Source: Paenibacillus sp. J23TS9
GTDB taxonomy: Bacteria; Bacillota; Bacilli; Paenibacillales; Paenibacillaceae
DNA: 64,000 bases
Assembly: GCF_018403225.1 (NCBI RefSeq)
Contig: NZ_BOSG01000003.1
Span: 558,001-622,000, forward strand
Direction: 5' to 3'
Shown here: piece after piece, positions 41,531 through 53,100 of the stretch
How positions within the stretch are numbered: the first letter of the stretch is position 1
Layout: each line of letters opens with the position of its first letter
Translations under genes and position numbers: made by a program
The notes under the pieces: generated by a model
The model's database searches: none
Seen by the model: only the letters and a program-made list of their open reading frames with translations
What the model was told of the DNA's origin: nothing

Positions 41531-43090
41531 TTAATTCAAGTATTTCATCGGGTTTTGAATGGAGCTTCCCTTATGGATTTCAAAATGGAGATGGGTCCCG
41601 GTGGAACGGCCGGTACTGCCCATAATACCAATCTTGTCACCCTGGTTCACATGCGCTCCCGTATGTGTCGATATACTTTTCAAATGCCCGTACAATGTTT
41701 CATAACCATTGCTGTGGTTAATGATAATCGCATTGCCGTATCCGTTAATCTGTCCGGTGAATGTGACCGTGCCGTCATCCGCGGCTTTGATCGTCCGGTT
41801 GCCTGAAACGATGTCAATGCCTTTATGTGTCTTGCCCCAGCGCGAACCATAGGAGCTGGAGATGGTGGCGCCGCTTACCGGCCAGGCGAACTTGCCTGAG
41901 CCTTTGCCTGGAACCTTGGTTCCCTGCAGCACGACTTCGGTCAGCGAAGATTTCACAACGGTTTGGCCCACCCACTGCTCATCAACGACCTTGCCATTGT
42001 GCTTCGTAACGACATAATTCATAACCTTGAGGCCTTCCTGGCCGGGACGGACTACCTTGCTCTTACCAGCCGGAAGATCCTTGGACTTGCGGATCTCGAT
42101 ATCAGGCGCTGTCGCCACCTGCTCGGATACCTTTTCAACCGTTGTTACTGTAATGGGCGGCTTGGGAACCGTCAGCTTCAGCTGATCGCCAATCTGCAGA
42201 TATTTTTCCTTAATCTGCGGATTGTTCGAAAAGATCTCCTTCTGGTTCACGTGAAACTGGTTGGAGATGGAGCTGATTGTATCGCCTTCCTCCACCGTAT
42301 ATGCCAGAGGCGCGTCCTTACCCGTGATCAGCAGCTTGGCGGCCTCTTCAGCAGTCAAAACCTTGTTTGGATCCGTTTCTACTGGAGCTGAAGTCACCTT
42401 CTCCTCGATGCGCACCGATTTCACTGCCGGGTTAGCGGCCATATTCGTAGGCTTGGCCGTACCGCTGGCTGCAAGCTTCTTCATCGATGCATTGTTTGCT
42501 CCCGAAGCGGCCGCAGTTTGCGGAGCGTACTTCTGCTTCACTTTCTTCAGTGCTGCGTTTATCGTAGCTTGATCCTTAACGATGCCAACTACCTTGCCAT
42601 CCACCTTCAGCTCCACGCCTTCTGCATAAGCCTTCAGCTTTTTACCAAGCTTGTCCATCGTGTTGTGTGTATCGGGCTCAGCCTTAAAAGCTTTCTCCAA
42701 CTTGGTTGTAATACCCTCCGTATGCAGCTCCATCGCCACATTCGGATACTTATCCTGATATTCCTGCCGTTTCTGGCTGAATAGTTTATCAATTCGTGCC
42801 GGATCATCTATTGTTCCGACCTCTTCCCCATGTATGTAGACATGATAGTAAGGAACCGTCTTGGCGTCGACATATTGATTGCCCGCAAATACCAGACCGA
42901 CAATGACCACAACTGCTCCAGTTGTACCTGCAATCCATTTCCGGGTAGCACTCCATCTGCGCCCTTTCGGCTCTGTGAGGGTAGAAGTGCTCATGCTGTC
43001 ATCATGTTCTTCGTGCCCGGAAGCTTGCCCTGCCGATGTTGCCTCTGCTTGCTTCTCCTCCGTTTGGCGAAAACCCATAAAACCCTTCAT
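41531..43090 (-). CDS. M23 family cell-wall endopeptidase with LysM and G5 domains
   Basis: The 519-residue product has a cytoplasmic tail, a membrane helix (about residues 52-71), a variable region, a LysM domain (about 262-309, YTVEEGDTISSISNQFHVNQ), a G5 domain (about 312-392) and a C-terminal M23 peptidase domain with His422/Asp426 (HKGID) and His500-Leu-His502 (HLHFE). All zinc ligands are present, so it should cleave peptide cross-bridges in peptidoglycan. Its position directly upstream of walR suggests it may belong to the WalR regulon. Confidence 0.9.
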   Translation of the reverse strand: MKGFMGFRQTEEKQAEATSAGQASGHEEHDDSMSTSTLTEPKGRRWSATRKWIAGTTGAVVVIVGLVFAGNQYVDAKTVPYYHVYIHGEEVGTIDDPARIDKLFSQKRQEYQDKYPNVAMELHTEGITTKLEKAFKAEPDTHNTMDKLGKKLKAYAEGVELKVDGKVVGIVKDQATINAALKKVKQKYAPQTAAASGANNASMKKLAASGTAKPTNMAANPAVKSVRIEEKVTSAPVETDPNKVLTAEEAAKLLITGKDAPLAYTVEEGDTISSISNQFHVNQKEIFSNNPQIKEKYLQIGDQLKLTVPKPPITVTTVEKVSEQVATAPDIEIRKSKDLPAGKSKVVRPGQEGLKVMNYVVTKHNGKVVDEQWVGQTVVKSSLTEVVLQGTKVPGKGSGKFAWPVSGATISSSYGSRWGKTHKGIDIVSGNRTIKAADDGTVTFTGQINGYGNAIIINHSNGYETLYGHLKSISTHTGAHVNQGDKIGIMGSTGRSTGTHLHFEIHKGSSIQNPMKYLN

Positions 43091-43234
43091 AATACTCTCC
43101 CTTGTGCTCTGTATATCGGGCCATGGATTTTACAAATCCATAGACAAAAAGGTTAAAATTTTGATACCTTTTTACGCCCTTGTCTACTTTAACACAACGT
43201 AAGTTAACAATTCAACTCTGCGTAATTAGCAAAT

Positions 43235-43257
43235 AAACCCGCTCCATGAGCGGGTTT
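43235..43257 (-). terminator. terminator after the 43375-44118 gene
   Basis: Perfect ten-base stem AAACCCGCTC/GAGCGGGTTT with a three-base loop, about 118 bases after the stop at 43375. Confidence 0.6.
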
Positions 43258-43374
43258 CCAGTAATATATGATCATTTTTGTTTATTTATCATGGTGACAA
43301 AAAGATAACATTTCCCGGCATGAATGCCGTATTGATCTGGAAATTCGACAACGGCCTAATGCGCCACCGGACCT

Positions 43375-44118
43375 CTATTCCTGTTCCAGCATCTGTTTCA
43401 GGACATTGTATTCCTCGGTGCTCAAATACTTGGCGATGGACTCCTCAATGGTTTGCAATTCCTTCTCGGTCAGCCCATCTTCCATTGCACTTGAGATTTT
43501 CTGCATCTCGGTTTGCGGCAGCTTCGTCATGAGGATGTTAAAGATCTGCTCCTTCTCACTGCTTGTCAGCTCCTGCTTCTTCTTAACCACATCATCCGGG
43601 CTGATCACGACCTGCTGATCCTGCGCGGATTGACTTCCTGCAGCGGACTCTCCCAGCAGTCCCTGACCCATGACCGGAAGCGCATTGTCCGGTGCCTGCC
43701 CGTTTTCTGTAGAGCTTCCGTCCGTACGACTGCTGCCGTTTGCGCCGCTTTCTGCGGGTTTTGTATTTCCGCTGGTCGATGTGTCGCTGCTGTTTTTACC
43801 CGTACTGTCTCCTGTAAGAGATCCTGTTTCGCCGCTAGAAACCGGCGGGCTTGTTGTATCCTGATTTCCTGGACTGTTTGTGGTATTTTGAGAATCCTTC
43901 GTCTCTTTCGTCTTGTCAGCGCTGCTTCCGCTCTTGAAGCCCAGCATTCCTTTCATCATACTACCCAAGCTAAGAGACTGCCCCTCAAGCGTTATATTAA
44001 AACTTGATAGCAGGGATTGCACATAGCTGTTTACTATGGCTCCGGTCGTAAGTACGGTTAATCCGCTGATCAAAGCTACCGTAAGTACCATTTTGAGCAG
44101 CCACCGTGTAATTTTCAT
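43375..44118 (-). CDS. membrane-anchored protein with Ser/Thr-rich linker
   Basis: The start at 44118 (MKITRWLLKMVLTVALISGL) has a strong AAAGGAGG site. The 247-residue product has one membrane helix near the N-terminus, a long low-complexity Ser/Thr/Gly/Asn linker (about residues 65-150) and a C-terminal helical acidic domain (about 165-247) with two repeated amphipathic segments (LTSSEKEQIFNIL, LTEKELQTIEESI). I recognise no family. It lies between purA and the M23 peptidase gene, which suggests an envelope function. Confidence 0.65.
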   Translation of the reverse strand: MKITRWLLKMVLTVALISGLTVLTTGAIVNSYVQSLLSSFNITLEGQSLSLGSMMKGMLGFKSGSSADKTKETKDSQNTTNSPGNQDTTSPPVSSGETGSLTGDSTGKNSSDTSTSGNTKPAESGANGSSRTDGSSTENGQAPDNALPVMGQGLLGESAAGSQSAQDQQVVISPDDVVKKKQELTSSEKEQIFNILMTKLPQTEMQKISSAMEDGLTEKELQTIEESIAKYLSTEEYNVLKQMLEQE

Positions 44119-44236
44119 GCCGTCTTCCTCCTTTATGCCAACCATGCTGGATGATTGCTAGTACGGAAAGTCCAGAAACTTTCTATTACTAGAAGTATTG
44201 ACGGTTTATGGTAGCTTTTAATCCCCGGATGCAAAA

Positions 44237-44275
44237 AAAGCCCATCTACCGGGCATTCCCGGCAAATGGGCTTTA
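44237..44275 (-). terminator. purA terminator
   Basis: AAAGCCCAT...ATGGGCTTT stem with an inner CCGGG/CCCGG hairpin; on the minus strand it is followed by TTTTTTT, 11 bases after the purA stop. Confidence 0.8.
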
Positions 44276-44285
44276 TTTCTTATGC

Positions 44286-45920
<1,635 letters not shown>

Positions 45921-47282
45921 TCACATGGCAAATGGTTCTGCATGCGTCCTTTCGTAATTAACGAATTTATTAAAATTCTTAAGGAATACCAGCTCAACGG
46001 TACCTACTGGGCCGTTACGCTGTTTCGCCATGATGATCTCGATAATGTTCTTCTTCTCCGTCTCCTGATTGTAATAATCATCGCGGTAGAGGAAGGCTAC
46101 GATATCGGCATCCTGCTCGATGGAACCCGATTCCCGAAGGTCGGACATCATCGGGCGCTTGTCCTGACGCTGCTCCACACCCCGGCTGAGCTGAGATAGT
46201 GCAATAACCGGCACACTTAGCTCACGGGCTATTTGTTTCAGTGTACGCGAGATTTCAGATACCTCCTGCTGACGGTTCTCGCCAGCCTTGCCTCGTCCTT
46301 GAATGAGCTGCAGGTAGTCAATCACGATCATGCCAAGGCCCTTTTCCTTCTTCAAACGGCGGCACTTGGCGCGGATATCCGCTACCGTAATGCCCGGTGT
46401 ATCATCGATATAAATCTCAGCCTCAGCAAGCGAGGCAATGCCCATCGTCAGCTTGGCCCAATCATCGTCGGTCTTAAAGTCGCCCGTCCGCATGATATTC
46501 GCATCCAGATTGGCTTCGGCGCAGATCATACGGTTAACGAGCTGAGGCGCCGACATCTCGAGACTGAAGATCGCTACGGTCTCTTTGGCGCGTACAGCAA
46601 CGTTCTGAGCAATATTTAGGGCGAATGCCGTTTTACCCACAGAAGGACGGGCAGCCACAATGATCAAATCTGAACGCTGAAATCCATTGGTCATCCTGTC
46701 CAGATCCACAAACCCCGTTGGTATCCCCGTCGTGCTTCCGCTCTGCTGGTGCAGAATCTCAACTCGATCGAATACTTCCATCAGTACGTCGCGGATGGCG
46801 ACGAAGCCGCTGCCCGTTCGCCTGTTGGATATCTCGAGGATTTTACGTTCGGCATCACTGAGCATGCCGGATACATCTTCACCGCCGGTATAGCCCTCGC
46901 TGACAATCTGCGTGGCTGTGCGGATCAATCGCCGCAGCATCGATTTCTCTTCGATGATCTGGGCATAATATTCTACGTTGGCCGCGGTCGGTACCGCATG
47001 TGCCAGCTTCGCAAGATAGCTGACCCCGCCGACATCCTCCAGCTGGCCCTTGTCCTGCAGACGTGAAGTCAGGGTAATCAGATCGACTGGCTGATTCTCT
47101 TCTCCGAGCTGGATCATCGCTTCATAGATCAGCTGATGCGGCGCATCGTAGAAATCCTCCGGCTGCACCCGCTCCATCGCGGTGATCATGGCTTCACTCT
47201 GCAGCAGAATTGCACCTAGAACCGCCTGTTCTGCCTCCAGATTCTGCGGAGGAATCCGGTCGAAAAAGAGTTCTCCGCCCAT
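45921..47282 (-). CDS. dnaB: replicative DNA helicase DnaB
   Basis: The 453-residue product has the N-terminal primase-interacting domain (about residues 8-110), a linker and a RecA-like ATPase: Walker A ARPSVGKTA (211-219), Walker B VIDYLQLI, and the SQLSRGVEQRQDKRP motif. It unwinds DNA at the replication fork as a hexamer. No intein is present. It follows rplI by one base, the usual Bacillus and Paenibacillus order. Confidence 0.96.
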   Translation of the reverse strand: MGGELFFDRIPPQNLEAEQAVLGAILLQSEAMITAMERVQPEDFYDAPHQLIYEAMIQLGEENQPVDLITLTSRLQDKGQLEDVGGVSYLAKLAHAVPTAANVEYYAQIIEEKSMLRRLIRTATQIVSEGYTGGEDVSGMLSDAERKILEISNRRTGSGFVAIRDVLMEVFDRVEILHQQSGSTTGIPTGFVDLDRMTNGFQRSDLIIVAARPSVGKTAFALNIAQNVAVRAKETVAIFSLEMSAPQLVNRMICAEANLDANIMRTGDFKTDDDWAKLTMGIASLAEAEIYIDDTPGITVADIRAKCRRLKKEKGLGMIVIDYLQLIQGRGKAGENRQQEVSEISRTLKQIARELSVPVIALSQLSRGVEQRQDKRPMMSDLRESGSIEQDADIVAFLYRDDYYNQETEKKNIIEIIMAKQRNGPVGTVELVFLKNFNKFVNYERTHAEPFAM

Positions 47283-47283
47283 C

Positions 47284-47727
47284 TTATTCCTCCGTAACCT
47301 GAACCTTAAGCGTTGCCTTTACTTCAGGATGCAGCTTAACTGTCATCTGGGTCACACCCAGGTGGCGAATAGGTTCTTCCAGTTCAATTTTGCGTTTGTC
47401 GATCTTCACATTCAGCGCCGCGAGTGCTTCGGCGATCTGCTTGCTGGTAATGGCTCCGAACAATCGTCCGCCTTCACCGGCTTTGGCTTTCAGCTGAATC
47501 ATCGTCTCCTCCAGCTTTTTGCCGAGCTGCTGAGCGTCTTCCTTCTCCTGCTCTTTACGTTTCTGCTCCGCTGCAGTTTGGTTTTCCAGTGTTTTCATAT
47601 TTCCATCCGTTGCCAGGCGGGCGAGACCGCGCGGCAGCAGAAAATTACCTGCATATCCTTCAGAAACCTCTTTAATTTCTCCCTTTTTACCTTGACCCTT
47701 AACATCTTTCAAAAAAATTACTTTCAT
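47284..47727 (-). CDS. rplI: 50S ribosomal protein L9
   Basis: The 147-residue product begins [20 protein letters not shown], the standard L9 signature, with the long central helix (about residues 41-75) and the C-terminal RNA-binding domain. The ATG overlaps the gdpP stop (ATGA). It binds 23S rRNA and limits frameshifting. Confidence 0.97.
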   Translation of the reverse strand: MKVIFLKDVKGQGKKGEIKEVSEGYAGNFLLPRGLARLATDGNMKTLENQTAAEQKRKEQEKEDAQQLGKKLEETMIQLKAKAGEGGRLFGAITSKQIAEALAALNVKIDKRKIELEEPIRHLGVTQMTVKLHPEVKATLKVQVTEE

Positions 47728-49751
47728 TCGAACAAACCCTCTTTCTCCTCAATTTGCGCGAGAACCTCAAGCAGCTGCTGCTCAGCTTCCTCTACGCTGC
47801 CCTTTAGCTGTACGGCCGCATTCGTTAAATGTCCGCCGCCGCCAAGTCTTTCCATCACAACCTGAACATTCATCCGGCCCAGTGAACGCGCACTGATGCC
47901 TATCAGGCCATCCGGCCGTTCGCTGATGACAAACGAGGCCACCACATCCGTCATATTGAGCAGCGTATCTGCCGCCTGAGCAATTAACAGCTGCGGGATG
48001 ACAGCTCCCGGCTCGGTTTTTGCAAGAGCGACATGATCATATACCATTTTAGCATGCTTAATGATATCTGACTTTGCCAGATATTCCTGCAAGTCTTCTT
48101 TCAGCATCCGCTGGATCTGAATCGTATCGGCACCGCTGCGGCGCAGGAACCCTGCCGCTTCAAAAGTACGTGAACCGGTGTGAAGCGCAAAATGCTTCGT
48201 ATCCACTGCTATACCAGCCAGCAGCATCGTTGCTTCCATCGGGGTAAGCTGAATTTTCTCATGAATATATTGCAAAAGCTCGGTAACCAGCTCACAAGCC
48301 GAAGAAGCATAAGGTTCCATGTAGACCAGTACGGCATCGTTGATAAACTCCTCGCCGCGGCGGTGATGGTCCACGACGACAATCCGGCTCGCATTCTGCA
48401 CCAGCTTCGGCTCCATCGTCATGGAAGCCTTATGGGTATCCACCACCACCAGCAGGCTGTGCGGATTCAGCATCGCAAGCGCCTGCTCCGGCGAGATAAA
48501 CCGCTCCATAAGCTTCTCATCCTTCTGCACCTGAGCCATCATCCGTTCTATCGACGGATTCGTGCCCGGAAGGACGATATAGGCTTCGACGTTATAGATC
48601 TGCGCCGCCTTCAGCACCCCGATGGATGCCCCGATCACATCCATGTCCGGCAAACGGTGTCCCATGATAAACACCTTATCGCTTTCCTGAATCAAATCAC
48701 GCAGGGCATGTGCAATGACTCTGGCGCGTACCCGAGTACGTTTCTCGACCGCATTGGATTTCCCGCCATAAAAGGACAGACGCTGTCCTGCTTTGACAGC
48801 TGCCTGATCCCCGCCGCGCCCAAGCGCCATATCCAGGGAAGACTGCGCCAGTTCGCCCAGCTCGCTAATGCTTTCCGGACCGAAGCCAAGCCCGATACTC
48901 AGCGTCATTGGCACCTTCAGCTCGGCAGTCATTTCACGAACCTCATCGAGAATGACGAATCTGCTTTTTTCCAGCTCCTGCAGCGATTTATAATTCAGCA
49001 TCATCAGGTACCGGTCCGACGAAAGCCGGCGCAGGTATACCTCGTAATGCTTTGCCCATTCTGTAATCTCTGTCGTTACCTTGGCAATCAGGGAGGTGCG
49101 CTGCTGATCATCCATTCCTTGAGCCGCCTCATCGAGATTGTCCATCATCATAATGCCGATCGCCAGCTTCTCTGATTCGTATTTCTCGCGAAGGACTGCC
49201 ATTTCGGTCACATCATACAGATAGATCAGACGCTCCTCCGTATTCAGCATCAAATGGTAATAGGACTCACCGATTTTGATCTCCGTCTGAAAATGCTTTT
49301 GCCCATCCTTGTGATTATCCTTGTGGCCGTCCTTATGGCTGCCATCTTTTTTTTCATTCATGATCGATGACAGTGACGGGAACAGCTCCTGAAGCGAATC
49401 ACCGACGAGCGATTTTTGTTCGAATATTTTACATATATAACGATTGTTCCATTCGACAGTCTTGTCCTCGCCATAGAGCACAATCCCGAACGGCAGGGTG
49501 TTAATTGCTTCGCCTTCAACTCTTTTAACACGGAAGGACAAGCCGTTGATATACTCCAGCAGGTTCTTGCGATACCGCATTTCCGCCTTCAGCAACAGGT
49601 AGCAGAGCGCCGCCACCAGAATGAGGCTTATGATTCCGAGCGGCCAATTGTACCGGATCACAATAATGACCAAAAGCAGCATCAGCATAAACGCCCAGAC
49701 GGTATAATAGCCGTGCCAGCGCTGTTGTAGAAATTTAGGCATGACACCCAC
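47724..49751 (-). CDS. gdpP: GdpP cyclic-di-AMP phosphodiesterase (YybT)
   Basis: The 675-residue product has two membrane helices (about residues 15-32 and 37-55), a PAS-like domain, a degenerate GGDEF domain, and a C-terminal DHH-DHHA1 domain with [30 protein letters not shown] and [10 protein letters not shown]. It hydrolyses c-di-AMP to pApA, controlling osmotic balance and wall homeostasis. A His/Lys/Asp-rich insert ([20 protein letters not shown], near residue 140) lies in the PAS region. It is coupled with rplI and yybS. Confidence 0.93.
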   Translation of the reverse strand: MGVMPKFLQQRWHGYYTVWAFMLMLLLVIIVIRYNWPLGIISLILVAALCYLLLKAEMRYRKNLLEYINGLSFRVKRVEGEAINTLPFGIVLYGEDKTVEWNNRYICKIFEQKSLVGDSLQELFPSLSSIMNEKKDGSHKDGHKDNHKDGQKHFQTEIKIGESYYHLMLNTEERLIYLYDVTEMAVLREKYESEKLAIGIMMMDNLDEAAQGMDDQQRTSLIAKVTTEITEWAKHYEVYLRRLSSDRYLMMLNYKSLQELEKSRFVILDEVREMTAELKVPMTLSIGLGFGPESISELGELAQSSLDMALGRGGDQAAVKAGQRLSFYGGKSNAVEKRTRVRARVIAHALRDLIQESDKVFIMGHRLPDMDVIGASIGVLKAAQIYNVEAYIVLPGTNPSIERMMAQVQKDEKLMERFISPEQALAMLNPHSLLVVVDTHKASMTMEPKLVQNASRIVVVDHHRRGEEFINDAVLVYMEPYASSACELVTELLQYIHEKIQLTPMEATMLLAGIAVDTKHFALHTGSRTFEAAGFLRRSGADTIQIQRMLKEDLQEYLAKSDIIKHAKMVYDHVALAKTEPGAVIPQLLIAQAADTLLNMTDVVASFVISERPDGLIGISARSLGRMNVQVVMERLGGGGHLTNAAVQLKGSVEEAEQQLLEVLAQIEEKEGLFE

Positions 49752-49752
49752 C

Positions 49753-50679
49753 CTAACGTTTTGATTTAGTCATAAATTGACGCAGCGGAAATGCAAGATC
49801 CAGTATTCCGATGATCCGCATCGGCGGAAACAGCAAGATCGGAATTGCGAACAGCAATGGTATAACCGGATGCCATTTTCTCGTATGTCCCAAGTAATAG
49901 AAAAATCCAATGGCTTGAATCATAAAACAAATATGCAGCAGCGGAACCAGGTTCGCGGCAATCATCGTCATATATGAATTGCTGGAACTGCGGGCGAATA
50001 TCTCAATCACAACTCCGATCAGATAGTACCAGATCAGCGATCTCGGCATCATCCACTCACGGGCAGGCTTCATCTTAGGTACATGTTGGCCCATGCTTTC
50101 TATGATTGGACGCGCCAGCGAATGTGTAATAACTGCCATCATGAAGGAGCTGATAATCATCGCAAACGGAATCATCTGCATCGTTGCGTTGCTTAACATT
50201 CTCATATCTTCCGGGGTCCAGGCCATATCCGTCATGAGCGGATTATTTCCGCCCACATCCTTCAACGGCGACGTCGTCATTTTCACAATATCATCTACAT
50301 AACTGGACAGGTCGAAGTTCAAAAACACCGTGCCAATCAGCAGCAGTACGAGCATTTCGGCCAGAATAATCCCCGCTCCTGTCATCAACGTGCGCAGTGC
50401 GGGAGCTTTTTTCTTGTAAGCCCGGCCCATAACTATCGCAGGGATCAGGAAGTACGCAGCCAAAAGCAGATTTACCGGATGCACGATAAAGGCAATCAGC
50501 CATACCGGGATGGCGTGTAGCAGAAAAGATTTTAGATTTAAGGTTGCAAAAAGAATCGTGGCGGGCAATATCAGAAAAAACACCGTCACGATCGATAAAG
50601 GGGAAAGTAAGGAGAGCAGCAGAAGCAGATACACAACGCTCCATACTACCGATGTCCAGCGCATTTTCAATGTCTTCAC
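49753..50679 (-). CDS. YybS-like multi-pass membrane protein (DUF2232)
   Basis: The 308-residue product begins with GTG, overlapping the TGA of the previous gene (GTGA). It has about eight membrane helices and the DUF2232 layout. Its position next to gdpP and rplI is as in Bacillus yybS. Such proteins resemble transporter substrate-binding membrane components; the function is unknown. Confidence 0.8.
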   Translation of the reverse strand: MKTLKMRWTSVVWSVVYLLLLLSLLSPLSIVTVFFLILPATILFATLNLKSFLLHAIPVWLIAFIVHPVNLLLAAYFLIPAIVMGRAYKKKAPALRTLMTGAGIILAEMLVLLLIGTVFLNFDLSSYVDDIVKMTTSPLKDVGGNNPLMTDMAWTPEDMRMLSNATMQMIPFAMIISSFMMAVITHSLARPIIESMGQHVPKMKPAREWMMPRSLIWYYLIGVVIEIFARSSSNSYMTMIAANLVPLLHICFMIQAIGFFYYLGHTRKWHPVIPLLFAIPILLFPPMRIIGILDLAFPLRQFMTKSKR

Positions 50680-50978
50680 CTCTTACGCATATGTTCTTCC
50701 AGCGCGGAAATATCTTGATACCACTCCTCAAGCTGGTGGCCTTCCTGCTTATGTTTCTTAAGTTTCTCGGTCAAAAGATCATCCAGGTCCCGGTACGATA
50801 TTCCAAGCCTGCGAGCCAATATGTAGGAACTCATGATCAAACTGGCGAGACTGTCACCCACACGGGTCGTGCTGCCTTCCCATAATGCCTTAAACAGTCG
50901 GGATACGTTGTCAACCACTTCGGTTTTTAGCCATTCGATGACTTTCGCGCGTTTGGCTACATCCAAATCCTTTGGCAT
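50676..50978 (-). CDS. MazG-like family protein
   Basis: The 100-residue helical product contains WLKTEVVDNVSRLFKALWEG and LARRLGISYRDLDDLL, the pattern of the small MazG-like proteins found upstream of yybS. It lacks the full EExxE metal motif of active MazG pyrophosphohydrolases, so enzymatic activity is uncertain. Its stop overlaps the GTG of the yybS-like gene. Confidence 0.7.
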   Translation of the reverse strand: MPKDLDVAKRAKVIEWLKTEVVDNVSRLFKALWEGSTTRVGDSLASLIMSSYILARRLGISYRDLDDLLTEKLKKHKQEGHQLEEWYQDISALEEHMRKR

Positions 50979-51083
50979 ATCTGAAGGTCACACTCCCTGA
51001 AAAAGCTTTATTCTCCATTATATCATAAAAAGCTGCTGCTAACGAAAATAGCTCCCGCCGCCGTTCATGCTTCAAGCTGCGGC

Positions 51084-51124
51084 AAAAAGACCTGCGGATC
51101 ATACAAATCAAAAGCAGGTCTTTT
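51084..51124 (-). terminator. terminator of the CBS-domain gene
   Basis: Stem AAAAGACCTGC/GCAGGTCTTTT with an 18-base loop; on the minus strand followed by TTGCC after a T-run. It lies 68 bases after the stop at 51192. Confidence 0.65.
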
Positions 51125-51191
51125 ATCATTTTATATCTCTTATGCTTAAGGTAACCGCAAATATTTTTGAAAATGAATATACGTTATGAAC

Positions 51192-51617
51192 CTAACGCGA
51201 ATTCATGGATTCCTTGGACACAAACCGCTCACAGTATTCGATAATCTGGCTTCTGCGGACGATTCCGATAAAACGGTTCATATCATCTACCACCGGCACA
51301 AAGTTCTGGACTTTAGCCAGGTTAATCAAATCTTCCATATTCGCATCAATGGACACCGGCTTATTATTCACCTTGAGCGGCACGTCCTTCAGCAGAAACT
51401 TGGACGCATTCTCGAAGTTCATCTTGCCACTTGAGTTTTTCATATGCCAAAGCAGATCGCCTTCGGTCACCGTTCCAGCGTACGTTCCATCCTTGCTTAG
51501 AATAGGAACTGCTGTATACCTGTGATACTCCATCCGTTCGAGTGTCTGCCGCAATGTGGAGTCCATCGTTACGGTAACGACCTCCTGTTTAGGTAGCAGA
51601 AAAAACGCTATATTCAT
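51192..51617 (-). CDS. CBS-pair protein, CbpB/YkuL-like
   Basis: The 141-residue product is two CBS motifs (about residues 10-60 and 75-130; TAVPILSKDGTYAGTVTEGD and FVPVVDDMNRFIGIVRRSQI) and nothing else. Proteins of this shape in Bacillota (CbpB) bind cyclic-di-AMP and adjust the stringent-response synthetase Rel. The nearby c-di-AMP phosphodiesterase gene gdpP makes that reading attractive, though it is inference from size and context only. Confidence 0.75.
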   Translation of the reverse strand: MNIAFFLLPKQEVVTVTMDSTLRQTLERMEYHRYTAVPILSKDGTYAGTVTEGDLLWHMKNSSGKMNFENASKFLLKDVPLKVNNKPVSIDANMEDLINLAKVQNFVPVVDDMNRFIGIVRRSQIIEYCERFVSKESMNSR

Positions 51618-51777
51618 GTGGGACTAATCCTCCTCTACCCTTCTTCAAGCTTCTCCTATCTTCATACGTTTCAATCCCGGCATTGTTTCAAGCAGACGCA
51701 AAATCAGCAGCCGCACCTGTGGCTGCCGATCATTTCAAGTTATTGAATGTACACATGCGGAGAAGTGTGCCGTAATA

Positions 51778-52788
51778 CTATTTTACGGTACTCTCCTCTT
51801 TCTTGTCATCTGGCAGCATCAGTTCATCCGATAATGTGTTGGGATTTTTCCAGCTATCAATGAGTTCTTTGGCTTTGTCTACATCTTTCTGAATCGGCTC
51901 ATCATAATAAATGCCGTCAATTTTCATCCCTTCACCCATAATCGTATAGCTGGAGATCTGAGCTTCGGATCCGGTTAATACCTGCTTCGCCAGATCGATA
52001 ATGAACTTTGGCTGCATATCGGTTTGGAAGTTATCGCCCATGATATCTAGCAGCTCCGGAATTTTGGAAATCTGATTCAAATGAAGCATCCGATTCGCAA
52101 CAGCGTCCAGGAATACCTGCTGGCGCTTCGTACGGTTAAAATCGCTATCTTCCCGGTATCGTACATAATTCAGTGCTTCCTCACCGGTATAGATAGGCTT
52201 ATTCGCTTTAACCGTAAATTTTTCATGGTCATAGCCTTTGTTCACAATATCCTTCTGAATCGGCAGCTCCACACCGCCAAGCGCATTGACCGCATCCTTC
52301 AGTCCCTGGAAATTAATGGTGGCGTAATAATCCACCTTCTGGCCTAAAAAGGCTTCCATGGTATCCTTGGACATCTGCTGCCCGCCAAATGCGTAGGCAT
52401 GCGTAATTTTATCCTTCTTTCCTTTTCCTATAATCTCAGTATACGTATCCCTTGGGATAGAAATGAGCAATACTTTGGAATCCTTGGGGCGTACAACCGC
52501 ATAAATGAGCGTATCCGAACGGGCCGGTTCATCTTTACGCTGATCCGAGCCAAGCAGCATGACCGAAAACGGTTTGTTTTGATATACTACGGGTTCGGCT
52601 GGCTTGCTGGGCGTATTGTCCTTGGACTCCAGTGGTTGATAGGATTTTTGCAGCGAGCTCTCCACCCGCTTGGAAAGAAAAACATCAAATGCCATTACCG
52701 CGAGCTGCTTGCGGAAGGCAAAGGCGCTCCCTGCAACCAGAAGAAGGATAACAGCTATGGATATATATATTTTTGTTCTCTTTTTCAT
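51778..52788 (-). CDS. LytR-CpsA-Psr family cell-wall glycopolymer ligase
   Basis: The 336-residue product has one membrane helix (about residues 7-25) and an LCP domain (about 70-235): LLGSDQRKDEPARSDTLIYA, SIPRDTYTEI, ITHAYAFGG, YYATINFQGL and LNYVRYREDSDFNRTKRQQ, which contain the conserved Arg and Asp residues that bind the pyrophosphate lipid. LCP enzymes attach wall teichoic acid or other polymers to peptidoglycan. GAAGGA lies eight bases before the ATG. Confidence 0.92.
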   Translation of the reverse strand: MKKRTKIYISIAVILLLVAGSAFAFRKQLAVMAFDVFLSKRVESSLQKSYQPLESKDNTPSKPAEPVVYQNKPFSVMLLGSDQRKDEPARSDTLIYAVVRPKDSKVLLISIPRDTYTEIIGKGKKDKITHAYAFGGQQMSKDTMEAFLGQKVDYYATINFQGLKDAVNALGGVELPIQKDIVNKGYDHEKFTVKANKPIYTGEEALNYVRYREDSDFNRTKRQQVFLDAVANRMLHLNQISKIPELLDIMGDNFQTDMQPKFIIDLAKQVLTGSEAQISSYTIMGEGMKIDGIYYDEPIQKDVDKAKELIDSWKNPNTLSDELMLPDDKKEESTVK

Positions 52789-53100
52789 TCAATGATTCCT
52801 TCTTTTATTTAGAATAAAAGTCCTAATTCCTAGAAAAAACGGTTTTCTCTGGCCTCCTTTCTTTATATAAACGGATGATGGATTTCTTGACGCATTCTAT
52901 GGTGAATATCCGTTTAAATATTGTCAAACGACATTAACATTGTAAACGCTAATTTTATAAAAAGAAACCGTATTTCGGTGTCGATTTTTGAAAAAAAGGT
53001 TCCTTTACCGCTAAATATTTGCAGTTTTTCCGCATCGATCCTTCATCAAAAAAGCTCTGTCGGAATGACAGAGCTCTTACTGTAAAATCCATATATATTT
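52789..53100. other. intergenic region with MFS-gene terminator
   Basis: The right part carries a terminator (AGCTCTGTC/GACAGAGCT, 53053-53075, minus-strand T-run) for the efflux pump gene. The left part, upstream of the LCP gene, is AT-rich and holds a partial catabolite-response-like sequence TGTAAACGCTAA near 52942, too incomplete to call. Confidence 0.5.

Noticed and set aside
39956..41806. 616-residue plus-strand frame opposite walK, walR and the M23 peptidase gene
   Set aside because: It is antisense to three certain genes with conserved domains, has no ribosome binding site or recognisable motif, and arises from their codon bias.
48180..49175. 331-residue plus-strand frame opposite gdpP
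   Set aside because: Antisense shadow of a well-defined gene with intact DHH motifs on the minus strand.
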